Shown here: positions 44,024 through 53,000 of the stretch, one piece after another
How positions within the stretch are numbered: position 1 is the stretch's first letter
Layout: each line of letters starts with the position of its first letter
NCBI RefSeq assembly: GCF_015767275.1
Contig: NZ_JADWMY010000001.1
Span: 1,236,262-1,300,261 of the forward strand
From: Herbaspirillum sp. AP02
GTDB lineage: Bacteria; Pseudomonadota; Gammaproteobacteria; Burkholderiales; Burkholderiaceae_D
Length of the DNA: 64,000 bases
Direction: 5' to 3'
Program-made: the position numbers and the translations under genes
The notes under the pieces: model-generated
Databases searched by the model: none
Told to the model about the DNA's origin: nothing
What the model saw: the letters and a program-made list of their open reading frames with translations, nothing else

Positions 44024-44953
44024 TCAGCGGATCGCCAGCACCAACCGCCCTCGCGTCACCACGCCCTCTTCCAGCATCTGGTGTGCCCGGGCGATCTCCG
44101 CCATGGGCAGCACCGCACTGATGGCCGGACGCCACACGCCTTGCGCGGCCAGGTCCACCACCTGCTGCAGGACCTGCTGGTCTTCCTCGATCAGGGAGCG
44201 GGTGACGGTCACGCCGAACTCGCTGCCCCTGTCGCGGATGGGTGCCGCCACCAGCCACACCAGATGACCGCCACGCCGCAGCAGCGGGTAGGAACGATCA
44301 TGGGTGGCGCCGCCGACCAGGTCGATCACCACATCCTGTTCAGGCACAGCAGAAAAGTCGTCACGGTCATAGGCAATCACCTGCCTGGCGCCCAGGCCAG
44401 CCACGTAATCGACGTTGCTGCTGCGACAGGTCGCCGTCACATCGGCGCCCAGATGCGCCGCCAACTGCACCATCAAGCTACCCACCGCACCGGAGCCGGC
44501 GTGGATCAGCACCCGCATGCCGGGCTGGATGCGTGCCGTGCGCAGCAGCGGAATCCAGGCACTCGCCCCCGGCTGCAACAAGGCCGCACCTTCCTGCATC
44601 GACAAACTGGCCGGCTTGCACACCACCTGCTGCTGCGGCAGCACGGCGCACTCCAGGGTGGTGCCACGCCCCAGCATGCCGGGCATGACGCAGACCTCGT
44701 CACCCACCTGCAAGCCCTGCACCTCGGCACCGATGGCCGTGATCACCCCGGCCCCGTCCCGACCGGGAACCTTGGGCAGGTTCAGCGGCAGCAGATGCTG
44801 CAGCAGGCCGGCACGCAGCTTGGTATCGACCGGCGCCACGCCGGCCGCCTGCATGGCCACCTGCACCTGGTCAGGCGCCAGGGGAAGTTCATCGAGATCG
44901 CTCGGTTCGAGCACGGACGGCGGTCCGTAACGGTGATAGACAATGGCGCGCAC
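44024..44953 (-). CDS. Zinc-binding alcohol dehydrogenase/quinone oxidoreductase family protein
   Basis: A 309-residue MDR-superfamily oxidoreductase. The GroES-like N-terminal domain (VRAIVYHRYGPPSVLEPSDLD) and NAD(P)H site LIHAGSGAVGSLMVQLAAHLG are clear. The N-terminal Cys ligands of zinc enzymes are missing, as in quinone oxidoreductases. GTG start 44953 gives the usual family start; an ATG at 45052 would add 33 unlike residues. Likely part of the catabolic cluster on the opposite strand. Confidence 0.82.
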   Translation of the reverse strand: MRAIVYHRYGPPSVLEPSDLDELPLAPDQVQVAMQAAGVAPVDTKLRAGLLQHLLPLNLPKVPGRDGAGVITAIGAEVQGLQVGDEVCVMPGMLGRGTTLECAVLPQQQVVCKPASLSMQEGAALLQPGASAWIPLLRTARIQPGMRVLIHAGSGAVGSLMVQLAAHLGADVTATCRSSNVDYVAGLGARQVIAYDRDDFSAVPEQDVVIDLVGGATHDRSYPLLRRGGHLVWLVAAPIRDRGSEFGVTVTRSLIEEDQQVLQQVVDLAAQGVWRPAISAVLPMAEIARAHQMLEEGVVTRGRLVLAIR

Positions 44954-45082
44954 GGGCTGGCAGGGGCAGAAAAATGAACAGCCTGCAGTGTCGTTGCAGG
45001 CAGCTGCATGGTCAAATCCGCGCCGCTGATGGCCTGTATTTGCGGCAGTCATCCGCTGCCGTGGGCAGGGCTCAGCGAAGCA

Positions 45083-46027
45083 TCACGGCGCGATCTCTTC
45101 GCGCCCGAACATTTCGATCAACAGGCTGCGCAGCCACTGGATACCCGAGTCGGCCGAGAAACGGGTGTGGGTATAGAGACTCACCGGAATGCGTGGCATC
45201 TCCAGCGGCAGGTCCAGCAGCACGAAGGCGCCGTCCAGATTGTGGCGCTCGGCGATGCTGCGTGGCAGGAACAGCGCCAGGTCGGTATGGCGCACGATCT
45301 CCGGTGCCACCGTGAAATGCGGCATGCGCAGCGCGAAGTCGCGCTTCACACCGGCATTGCGCAACACATCCTCGGCCAGCTGGTGGCCGGTGGTATTGGT
45401 GTTGGTATAGACGTAGCGCAGCTGCAGCAGGTTTTCCATGGTCAGGGCCTGCCCCACCATCGGATGTTCCTTGCGCAACATGCAGATGTAGTCGTCATTG
45501 AGCACCAGCTGGCTCTGGCAATCCTCCGGCAAGCCCGGCAGGTAACCAAAGGCCAGGTCGATGTCGCCGTTGCGCATGGCCGCGCCCAGGTTTTCCATGG
45601 CCATCTGCTGCACCTCGATGGAGACATGCGGTGCCGCATGGGCCAGCTCTTCCATCAGCAGCGGCAGCACGTGGCTACAGGACATGTCCGACATCACCAG
45701 ATGGAAGCTGCGCGTGGCCGTGGCCGGATCAAAACTGGAATGGGTGTGCAGGGCCTCGTGGATGATGCCCAGGGCACGGGCAATCGGTTCGTGCAGGCGG
45801 ATCGCCGTCTCGGTGGGCACCATGGAGGTGGTACTGCGCACGAACAGAGGATCGTCGAACATCTCGCGCAGGCGGCGCAGCGCATGGCTCACCGCCGGTT
45901 GCGTCAGGTGCAGGCGATCGGCGGCGGCGGTGAGGCTGCGCAGCTCCCAGATGACGATGAAAGTCTTGAGCAGGTTCAGGTCCACTGCACCGATATTCAT
46001 TTGCTTCATGCCGAACATTCCAGACAA
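45083..46027 (-). CDS. LysR-type transcriptional regulator
   Basis: A 314-residue LysR regulator. The HTH is in LNLLKTFIVIWELRSLTAAADRLHLTQPAVSHALRRLR, followed by the DPLFVR motif and a PBP2-type effector domain. It is divergent from the flavin reductase, separated by 176 bases, and close to the catabolic cluster, which it probably controls. Which compound it senses is not visible. Confidence 0.88.
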   Translation of the reverse strand: MSGMFGMKQMNIGAVDLNLLKTFIVIWELRSLTAAADRLHLTQPAVSHALRRLREMFDDPLFVRSTTSMVPTETAIRLHEPIARALGIIHEALHTHSSFDPATATRSFHLVMSDMSCSHVLPLLMEELAHAAPHVSIEVQQMAMENLGAAMRNGDIDLAFGYLPGLPEDCQSQLVLNDDYICMLRKEHPMVGQALTMENLLQLRYVYTNTNTTGHQLAEDVLRNAGVKRDFALRMPHFTVAPEIVRHTDLALFLPRSIAERHNLDGAFVLLDLPLEMPRIPVSLYTHTRFSADSGIQWLRSLLIEMFGREEIAP

Positions 46028-46203
46028 TCATTTGACCCTTGATTTGCTCAGGGTCTATTGTTCATCCCAGGACGCAGGCTTTGCCAAGCGATGCGTTCTC
46101 CCTCTCACCTGCTGATCGACGTCCGCCCGACCCTTGCCGCAGATTGCGCAAAGGATAACGAAGCCTTGTGCCGGATGTCATCTCTTTTTTGGATGGACAT
46201 ACC
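46028..46203. promoter_or_regulatory. Divergent promoter region, LysR regulator and flavin reductase
   Basis: A 176-base gap between a LysR regulator and its likely target. A T-N11-A type LysR box was not confidently identified by eye. A GTG start (46168) would extend the reductase by 12 residues. Confidence 0.4.
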
Positions 46204-46713
46204 ATGAAGAAAGACTTTCGCGATGCCATGGCGCGCCTGTCGGCGGCCGTCAACATCATCACCACCGACGGCCCCGCCGGACGCGCGGCGATGACCGTGA
46301 GCGCGGTCAGCTCGGTCTCGGACGATCCGGCTACCGTGCTGGTGTGCATCAACGTCAAGAGTGCCGCGCACGCGACCCTGGTGGGCAACGGTCGCCTGTG
46401 CATCAACATCCTGGCCGCGCACCAGGAAGAACTGGCGCGCATGATCGCCGGTATGACCGGCGTGGCGCCCGAAGAACGGATGAGCCAGGTGCAGTGGATC
46501 ACCGGCGACTACGGCCAGCCGGTCCTGCCCGATGCCCTGGCGGTGCTGGAGGGGGATATCGTGCTGCAGCAACAGGCCGGTACCCACAGCGTGCTGTTCG
46601 TGGAAGTGCGACACATCCGCCTGGCCTCGACCGCAGAAGATGGCCTGGCCTATTTCGGGCGCAGGTTCCACCGGATTGCAGCGGAGGTGGCGGAAGCGGC
46701 GCTGGCGGCGTGA
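46204..46713 (+). CDS. Flavin reductase (HpaC/FRE-like)
   Basis: A 169-residue NAD(P)H:flavin oxidoreductase of the flavin reductase-like domain family. Motifs: MARLSAAVNIITTDGPAGRAAMTVSAVSSVSDDP, LVCINVKSAAHATL, CINILAAHQEELA and the C-terminal YFGRRFHRI. It should supply reduced flavin to the monooxygenase-like protein at 38123. ATG 46204 is preferred to GTG 46168. Confidence 0.9.
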   Translation: MKKDFRDAMARLSAAVNIITTDGPAGRAAMTVSAVSSVSDDPATVLVCINVKSAAHATLVGNGRLCINILAAHQEELARMIAGMTGVAPEERMSQVQWITGDYGQPVLPDALAVLEGDIVLQQQAGTHSVLFVEVRHIRLASTAEDGLAYFGRRFHRIAAEVAEAALAA

Positions 46714-46723
46714 ACGGGAAATG

Positions 46724-46754
46724 AAAACGCCGTCCGACACAGGGGCGGACGGCG
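46724..46754 (-). terminator. Terminator of the fds operon
   Basis: CGCCGTCCG and CGGACGGCG arms (46728-46736, 46746-46754) with a nine-base loop, followed in the minus direction by TTTTCATTT. It lies about 60 bases after the fdsD stop. Confidence 0.82.
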
Positions 46755-46813
46755 CTTATCGGAGCACTGGCACCGATACCATGCAGACATCGGCACCATG
46801 GCCTCAACGGGAA

Positions 46814-47041
46814 TCAGGCAGCCAACTGCTGCAGATGCCGATTCACCGCCTCCAGCACGATGGCATCCACGCCCTCCCCTTGCGTCTTGTCGATATGCTC
46901 CAGGAAAGCCTTGCGCATGCGCGGTTCCCAGAAACGCTTGAGATGGCTGGCGAGGTCGGCCATGGCCTGGTCGCGGTCCGGCATGGTGGAAAAGAAACTG
47001 CCAATCTGGTTGGCCATCTTGACCAGGTGTTCGGTATTCAT
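46814..47041 (-). CDS. fdsD: Formate dehydrogenase delta subunit
   Basis: A 75-residue protein: MNTEHLVKMANQIGSFF ... DLASHLKRFWEPRMRKAF is the diagnostic pattern of FdsD/FdhD-delta subunits that accompany NAD-dependent molybdenum formate dehydrogenases. Last gene of fdsGBACD, 62 bases after fdsC. It is needed for full activity in Cupriavidus and Rhodobacter (family knowledge). Confidence 0.9.
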   Translation of the reverse strand: MNTEHLVKMANQIGSFFSTMPDRDQAMADLASHLKRFWEPRMRKAFLEHIDKTQGEGVDAIVLEAVNRHLQQLAA

Positions 47042-47103
47042 GAGTCTCCTCCTGCAATATTGTTCAATCGGTTCGCCCGGGCATGCAGCCCGGCGCGGAC
47101 GGT

Positions 47104-48015
47104 TCAACGCAGACGATGCGGGCGCGCATACACCACGTGGCCCTGCTTGCGCACAAAGCCCAGCAGCGTGACATCGGTTTCCTCAGCCAGTCGGATGGCC
47201 AGTGCCGTCGGGGCCGAGACGGCGGCGATGAAGCCGATGCCGACCGTGGCCGCCTTCTGCACCATCTCGTAGCTGGCGCGGCTGGTGATGATGGCCGCAC
47301 CCTGCGAGAAATCGGTCTTCTCTTCGGCCAGTGCGCCGATCAGCTTGTCCAGCGCATTGTGGCGGCCGACATCCTCCCGCACCAGCACGATACGACCCGC
47401 TGCATCCATCCATGCCGCCGCATGGGTGGCACCGGTGGCCTGCTGCAGTTGCTGGCCGGCCTGCATCTGCTCGAAGGCGGCATGCACCTGCGCCACCATA
47501 AAGCCGGCGCCACCCTGTACTGCCTGCGGATGGCGTACCGCCTGCTCCAGCGTCTCGGCGCCGCACAGACCGCAACCGGTACGGCCGGTCAGGTTGCGAC
47601 GCTTTTCCTTCAACGCCACGAAGCGCTCCGTGGCGATGCGCATCTGTACCTGCACCCCTTCGCAACCGGGGACGATGTCGCATTCGTACATTTCGCCCGG
47701 GCTGGCAAGGATGCCTTCGGTGAGCGAAAAACCCAATGCGAAATCTTCCAGGTCGGCGGGCGTGGCCATCATCACCGCGTGCGAAATGCCGTTGTACTCC
47801 AGTGCGATGGGGACCTCTTCGGCCACCACGTCTTCCACCGTCTCACGCTGTCCATCCCGCCAGCGATCCACCTGGACGCGGGCAAAGGTGGCGTACTCGC
47901 CGGTGGTTTCATCGATACTGGGGCTGCTGGGGCTGCTGGGGTTGCTGCTGTTGCGTGTGTTCATGCTGTCCTGCGCGATTTGGGTTGGGCTCGTCTGCAC
48001 ATCTGAAACAATCAT
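47104..48015 (-). CDS. fdsC: Sulfur carrier protein FdhD (FdsC)
   Basis: FdhD-family protein of 303 residues. It transfers sulfur to the molybdenum cofactor of formate dehydrogenase, and binds bis-MGD. The conserved cysteine loop is RTGCGLCG (near residue 145). The N-terminal region contains a short Ser/Pro repeat (SNPSSPSSPSI) coded by a 9-base tandem repeat. Position between fdsA and fdsD matches the Cupriavidus operon. Confidence 0.92.
   Translation of the reverse strand: MIVSDVQTSPTQIAQDSMNTRNSSNPSSPSSPSIDETTGEYATFARVQVDRWRDGQRETVEDVVAEEVPIALEYNGISHAVMMATPADLEDFALGFSLTEGILASPGEMYECDIVPGCEGVQVQMRIATERFVALKEKRRNLTGRTGCGLCGAETLEQAVRHPQAVQGGAGFMVAQVHAAFEQMQAGQQLQQATGATHAAAWMDAAGRIVLVREDVGRHNALDKLIGALAEEKTDFSQGAAIITSRASYEMVQKAATVGIGFIAAVSAPTALAIRLAEETDVTLLGFVRKQGHVVYARPHRLR
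47917..47950. repeat. Short tandem repeat in fdsC
   Basis: Plus-strand units of CTGGGGCTG-type sequence repeat about three times in frame, coding the Ser-Pro segment. Changes in copy number would not shift the frame. Confidence 0.65.
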
Positions 48016-48045
48016 GGCAGCGCGAGCCCGCCATCGCTGCGCTGC

Positions 48046-50931
48046 TTACTTGGTCACCAGTGGTTCGGCCTGCGGGGCAGCCTGCCTGTCTCCCTTGAGC
48101 AAATCCAGCTGCTCGCGGTTGAAGCGCTCGTAGTGCTGCTGCCATTCCGACGGCTGCGATACCGGCAAGACCTGCACCGCCGTCACCTTGTACTCGGGGC
48201 AGTTGGTGGCCCAGTCGGAGTTGTCGGTGGTGATCACATTGGCGCCGGACTCCGGGAAGTGGAAGGTGGTGTAGACCACGCCCGGCTGCACGTTCTCGGT
48301 CACCGTGGCGCGCAACACCGTCTGGCCGGCCCGCGACTCCACGCCGACCCAGTCACCCTCGCGGATGCCGCGATCCTCGGCATCGTGCGGGTGGATTTCC
48401 AGCCGGTCTTCACTATGCCATTGCGAGTTCTCGGTGCGGCGCGTCTGCGCGCCCACGTTGTACTGCGACAGGATGCGACCGGTGGTCAGGATCAGCGGAT
48501 AACGCTGGGTCACCTTCTCGTCGGTGGCGAAGTATTGCGTGTTGATGAACTTGCCCTTGCCACGGATGAAGCTGCCGACGTGCATGATGGGCGTGCCTTC
48601 CGGTGCCGCTTCGTTGCAGGGCCACTGGATGCTGCCCAGTTTTTCCAGCTTGTCGTAGCTCACGCCATGGAAGCTGGGGGTCAGGGCGGCGATCTCGTCC
48701 ATGATTTCCGAGGGATGATTGTAAGGCATCGGGTAACCCAGCGCTTCGGCCAGGGCCACCGTGACTTCCCAGTCGGACTTGCCGGCCTTGGCCGGCATCA
48801 CCTTGCGCACGCGCGAGATGCGGCGCTCGGCGTTGGTGAAGGTGCCATCCTTTTCCAGGAAGGAGGAACCGGGCAGGAACACGTGCGCGTACTTGGCCGT
48901 TTCGTTCAGGAACAGGTCCTGCACCACGATGCATTCCATCGCCTGCAGGGCGGCGGCGACGTGCTGGGTGTTGGGGTCGGACTGGACGATGTCCTCGCCT
49001 TCGCAGTACAGGCCCTTGAAGCTGCCATCCAGCGCCGCATCGAACATGTTGGGAATGCGCAGACCCGGTTCCGGGTTCAGCGTCACGCCCCAGGCCTGTT
49101 CGAACTGGCTGCGCACGGTGGAGTCCGAGATATGCCGATAACCCGGCAGCTCATGCGGGAAGGAGCCCATGTCGCAGGAACCCTGGACATTGTTCTGGCC
49201 ACGCAGCGGGTTCACGCCCACGCCTTCACGGCCGACGTTGCCGGTACACATGGCCAGATTGGCGATGCCCATCACCGTGGTCGAACCCTGTGCATGCTCT
49301 GTCACACCCAGGCCGTAGTAGATCGCCGCATTGCCGCCGGTGGCATACAGCCGGGCCGCGCCACGCAGGGTCTCGGCCGGCACGCCGGTGATGGCGGCCA
49401 TGGCTTCGGGGGAGTTGTCCTCGCGCAGCACGAACTCCTTCCAGTCCTGGTACGACTGCAGGTCGCAGCGTTCCTGGATGTAGCTCTCGTCCTGCAGTCC
49501 CTCGGACAGGATCACATGGGCCAGTGCGGTGATGATGGCGGTGTTGGTGCCGGGCCGCAGCTTCAAGTGATAGTCGGCCTGCACGTGCGGCGACTTGACC
49601 ATCTCGGTGGTACGCGGGTCGATCACGATCAGCTTGGCGCCCTGGCGCACGCGACGCTTGATCTGCGAGGCGAACACCGGGTGGCCGGAGGCCGGGTTGG
49701 CGCCCATGATGAGGATGACGTCGGACTTCATCACCGATTCGAAGGTCTGGGTGCCGGCCGATTCGCCCAGGGTCTGCTTCAAGCCATAGCCGGTGGGCGA
49801 GTGGCACACGCGGGCGCAGGTGTCGACGTTGTTGTTGCCGAAGGCGGCGCGCACCAGCTTCTGGACCAGGTAGGTTTCTTCGTTGGTGCAGCGCGAGGAA
49901 GTAATGCCGCCGATGGAATCCTTGCCATGCTTGGCCTGGATACGGCGGAATTCGCTGGCCGCATAGGACAGCGCCTCTTCCCACGAGACTTCACGCCAGG
50001 GATCGTTGATGCTCTTGCGGATCATGGGGTTGAGGATGCGGTCCTTGTGGGTCGCATAGCCCCAGGCGAAGCGGCCCTTGACGCAGGAGTGGCCCTGGTT
50101 GGCCTTGCCGTCCTTGTAAGGCACCATGCGCACCACTTCATTGCCCTTCATCTCGGCCTTGAAGGAGCAACCCACGCCGCAGTAGGCGCAGGTGGTGACG
50201 GCGCTGTGCTCGGCCTGGCCCAGCATGATGACGGTCTTCTCGGTCAGGGTCGCGGTCGGGCAGGCTTCCACGCAGGCGCCGCAGGAGACGCATTCGGATT
50301 CCATGAAGCTTTCCATCTGCCCGGCCGAGACGCGCGATTCGAAGCCCCGACCGTTGATGGTCAGGGCAAAGGTGCCTTGCGTTTCCTCGCAGGCCCGCAC
50401 GCAGCGGTTGCAGACGATGCACTTGGAGGCGTCATAGGTGAAGTAGGGATTGGATTCATCCTTCTTCAGCTTGAGGTGGTTCTCACCCTCGTAGCCGTAG
50501 CGCACTTCGCGCAGGCCGACCACGCCGGCCATGTCCTGCAGTTCGCAGTTGCCGTTGGTGGGACAGGTCAGGCAATCCAGCGGGTGGTCGGAGATATAGA
50601 GCTCCATCACGCCACGGCGGATCTCGGCCAGCTTGGGGGTCTGGGTCTGCACCTTCATGCCCGGTTCGCAGGGCGTGGTGCAGGAGGCCGGATAGCCCTT
50701 CATCTTGCGGCCATCCTTTTCGATTTCCACCAGGCACAGGCGGCAGGAACCGAAGGGTTCCAGGCTGTCGGTGGCGCACAGCTTGGGTACGTTGATGCCA
50801 GCATCCACTGAAGCGCGCATCACCGAGGTGCCGGCCGGGACCGTCACGGCCACGCCGTCGATCTCCAGCGTGACCATGTTTTCCGAGACACGCGCCGGCG
50901 TGCCGTAATCCGTTTCATTGAGCTGGTTCAT
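48046..50931 (-). CDS. fdsA: NAD-dependent formate dehydrogenase catalytic subunit
   Basis: A 961-residue molybdenum enzyme subunit oxidising formate to CO2. From the N-terminus: a 2Fe-2S ferredoxin-like domain (GSCRLCLVEI), a His/Cys-ligated segment (HPLDCLTCPTNGNCELQD), two 4Fe-4S sites (CIVCNRCVRACEE; CVSCGACVEACPT), the Mo-domain 4Fe-4S site CAYCGVGCSFKAE, and the active-site Cys376 (RVCHSPTGYG), which is Cys rather than selenocysteine. C-terminal molybdopterin dinucleotide domain (LILTTGRILSQYNVGAQTRR). Start 50931 chosen; 50949 is in frame. Works in the cytoplasm with FdsB and FdsG. Confidence 0.97.
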   Translation of the reverse strand: MNQLNETDYGTPARVSENMVTLEIDGVAVTVPAGTSVMRASVDAGINVPKLCATDSLEPFGSCRLCLVEIEKDGRKMKGYPASCTTPCEPGMKVQTQTPKLAEIRRGVMELYISDHPLDCLTCPTNGNCELQDMAGVVGLREVRYGYEGENHLKLKKDESNPYFTYDASKCIVCNRCVRACEETQGTFALTINGRGFESRVSAGQMESFMESECVSCGACVEACPTATLTEKTVIMLGQAEHSAVTTCAYCGVGCSFKAEMKGNEVVRMVPYKDGKANQGHSCVKGRFAWGYATHKDRILNPMIRKSINDPWREVSWEEALSYAASEFRRIQAKHGKDSIGGITSSRCTNEETYLVQKLVRAAFGNNNVDTCARVCHSPTGYGLKQTLGESAGTQTFESVMKSDVILIMGANPASGHPVFASQIKRRVRQGAKLIVIDPRTTEMVKSPHVQADYHLKLRPGTNTAIITALAHVILSEGLQDESYIQERCDLQSYQDWKEFVLREDNSPEAMAAITGVPAETLRGAARLYATGGNAAIYYGLGVTEHAQGSTTVMGIANLAMCTGNVGREGVGVNPLRGQNNVQGSCDMGSFPHELPGYRHISDSTVRSQFEQAWGVTLNPEPGLRIPNMFDAALDGSFKGLYCEGEDIVQSDPNTQHVAAALQAMECIVVQDLFLNETAKYAHVFLPGSSFLEKDGTFTNAERRISRVRKVMPAKAGKSDWEVTVALAEALGYPMPYNHPSEIMDEIAALTPSFHGVSYDKLEKLGSIQWPCNEAAPEGTPIMHVGSFIRGKGKFINTQYFATDEKVTQRYPLILTTGRILSQYNVGAQTRRTENSQWHSEDRLEIHPHDAEDRGIREGDWVGVESRAGQTVLRATVTENVQPGVVYTTFHFPESGANVITTDNSDWATNCPEYKVTAVQVLPVSQPSEWQQHYERFNREQLDLLKGDRQAAPQAEPLVTK

Positions 50932-50961
50932 GTTGCAACTCCTCTGCATTCGGTGATGGGA

Positions 50962-52524
50962 TCAGGCTGCCTGTTCGCTGGGCGCGCCGAAGTCTTCCGG
51001 GAAATGGTTCAACGCCGACAGCACCGGGAACGGCGTCATGCCGCCCATGGCGCACAGGGAGCCATTGACCATGGTGTCGCACAGGCTCTTCAACAGATGG
51101 ATCTGTTGTGGCCGCTCATCGTTGGCGATGATCTTGTCGATCACCTCTACGCCCCGGGTGGAGCCGATGCGGCAAGGCGTGCACTTGCCGCAGGATTCCA
51201 CGGCACAGAACTGCATGGCGTAACGGGCCTGGCGGGCCATGTCCACGGTATCGTCGAAGGCCACCAGGCCGCCGTGACCGATCATGGCGCCGATGGCGGC
51301 AAAGGCCTCATAGTCGAGCGGGGTATCGAATTGCGACTGCGGCATGTAGGCGCCCAGCGGGCCGCCCATCTGCACTGCGCGGATAGCACGACCGCTGGCG
51401 CTGCCGCCACCGAAGTCGTCCAGCAACTGGCGCAGGGTGAGACCGAAGGCCTTTTCCACCAGCCCGCCCTGGCGGATGTTGCCGGCCAGCTGGAATGGCA
51501 AGGTGCCGTGCGAACGACCCACGCCAAAGTTCTTGTAGAAGTCCGCGCCCCGCGCCAGTATCACCGGCACCGAGGCCAGCGAGATCAGGTTGTTGATTAC
51601 GGTGGGCTTGCCGAACAGGCCTTCGATGGCCGGCAGCGGCGGCTTGGCGCGCACCACGCCGCGCTTGCCTTCCAGGCTTTCGAGCATGGCGGTCTCTTCG
51701 CCGCAGATGTAGGCTCCCGCCCCCTTGCGCACTTCCAGGCGGAAGGACTTGCCCGAGCCCAGGATGTTTTCGCCAAGATAGCCACGCGCCGTGGCGATGG
51801 CGATGGCCTCGTTCATCGTGGCAATCGAATGCGGATATTCGGAGCGCACGTAGACATAACCCTCGGTCGCGCCCACGGCCAGCGCGGCGATGGTCATGCC
51901 CTCGATCAGGGTGAAGGGGTCGTCTTCCATGATCATGCGATCCGAGAAGGTGCCGGAATCGCCCTCGTCGGCATTGCAGACCACGTACTTCTGCGCGGCA
52001 GCTGCGCGCAGCACGGTCTGCCACTTGATGCCGGTGGGGAAAGCCGCACCACCGCGGCCGCGCAGGCCGGAGGCGATCATTTCCTCGACGATGGCCTCGG
52101 GCGTCTTGGCCAGGGCATTCTTCAGGCCGACATAACCTTCATGGGCCAGGTAATCGTCCAGCGAGAGCGGATCGATGATGCCGACGCGGGCGAAGGTCAG
52201 GCGCTCCTGGTTCTTCAAGAAGGGGATGTCCTCGGTCGGGCCCAGATGCAGCGCATGCTTTCCGCCCGCCAGCAGGCCGGCATCGAACAGGCCCGCCACA
52301 TCCTCCGGCGCCACCGGTCCATAGGCCACACGACCGGCGGCGGTAGCCACCTCCACCAGCGGCTCCAGCCAGAACATGCCGCGCGAACCATTGCGCACCA
52401 GCCTGATGGACTGGCCGCGCTTGTCGGCCTCTGCGGCGATGGCAGCAGCCACCTCATTGGCGCCCAGGGCCAGCGCGGTGGAGTCGCGGGGGACGTAGAT
52501 GGTGACGATATCGTTGGCGCTCAT
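50962..52524 (-). CDS. fdsB: Formate dehydrogenase NADH-binding subunit
   Basis: A 520-residue NuoF-like flavoprotein subunit. Thioredoxin-like N-terminal domain, then the NAD/FMN site (GLRGRGGAAFPTGIKW) and GAGAYICGEETAML, and the 4Fe-4S site CGKCTPCRIGSTRG near the C-terminus. It passes electrons from FdsA to NAD+. The start at 52524 overlaps the fdsG stop (TGA 52524-52526); the adjacent ATG at 52527 is the alternative. Confidence 0.96.
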   Translation of the reverse strand: MSANDIVTIYVPRDSTALALGANEVAAAIAAEADKRGQSIRLVRNGSRGMFWLEPLVEVATAAGRVAYGPVAPEDVAGLFDAGLLAGGKHALHLGPTEDIPFLKNQERLTFARVGIIDPLSLDDYLAHEGYVGLKNALAKTPEAIVEEMIASGLRGRGGAAFPTGIKWQTVLRAAAAQKYVVCNADEGDSGTFSDRMIMEDDPFTLIEGMTIAALAVGATEGYVYVRSEYPHSIATMNEAIAIATARGYLGENILGSGKSFRLEVRKGAGAYICGEETAMLESLEGKRGVVRAKPPLPAIEGLFGKPTVINNLISLASVPVILARGADFYKNFGVGRSHGTLPFQLAGNIRQGGLVEKAFGLTLRQLLDDFGGGSASGRAIRAVQMGGPLGAYMPQSQFDTPLDYEAFAAIGAMIGHGGLVAFDDTVDMARQARYAMQFCAVESCGKCTPCRIGSTRGVEVIDKIIANDERPQQIHLLKSLCDTMVNGSLCAMGGMTPFPVLSALNHFPEDFGAPSEQAA

Positions 52525-53000
52525 CATGCCTCCCGCTTGGCCTGGATCAGGCGCTTGAACTTGTCGGCATCGACGCGGGCGTGCAGCTCGTCATTGATGG
52601 TCAGGTTGGGGCCGATGGCGCACTGGCCCAGGCAATACACGGGTTCCAGCGTGAACTTGCCGTCGGCGCTGGTCTCATGGAAGCCGCAGCCCAGCACGTT
52701 CTGCGCATGTTCGGCCAGGGCTTCGCTGCCGCGTGCCTGGCAGGCCTCGGCACGGCAGACCTGCACCACGTGCTGGCCGGCCGGCTCCTGGTGGAAGAAG
52801 TGATAGAACGAGATCACCCCGTGTACTTCGGCGCGCGAGACATTGAGCTCGCCGGCGATCATGGGCACCGCATCGGCAGGGATGTAACCCACCTTTTCCT
52901 GGATGCCGTGCAGGATGGGGAGCATGGCACCGGCCATGTCCTTGCGATCGGCGATGATGCTGCGCACCGCCGCCACGTCGAAAACTTGTTGCCGCTTCAT
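52524..53000 (-). CDS. fdsG: Formate dehydrogenase 2Fe-2S subunit
   Basis: A 158-residue NuoE-like subunit. The 2Fe-2S cluster ligands are visible as CRAEACQ and CLGQCAIGP. ATG 53000 follows GGAGG. First gene of fdsGBACD; its promoter must lie in the 440-base stretch upstream. Confidence 0.95.
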   Translation of the reverse strand: MKRQQVFDVAAVRSIIADRKDMAGAMLPILHGIQEKVGYIPADAVPMIAGELNVSRAEVHGVISFYHFFHQEPAGQHVVQVCRAEACQARGSEALAEHAQNVLGCGFHETSADGKFTLEPVYCLGQCAIGPNLTINDELHARVDADKFKRLIQAKREA

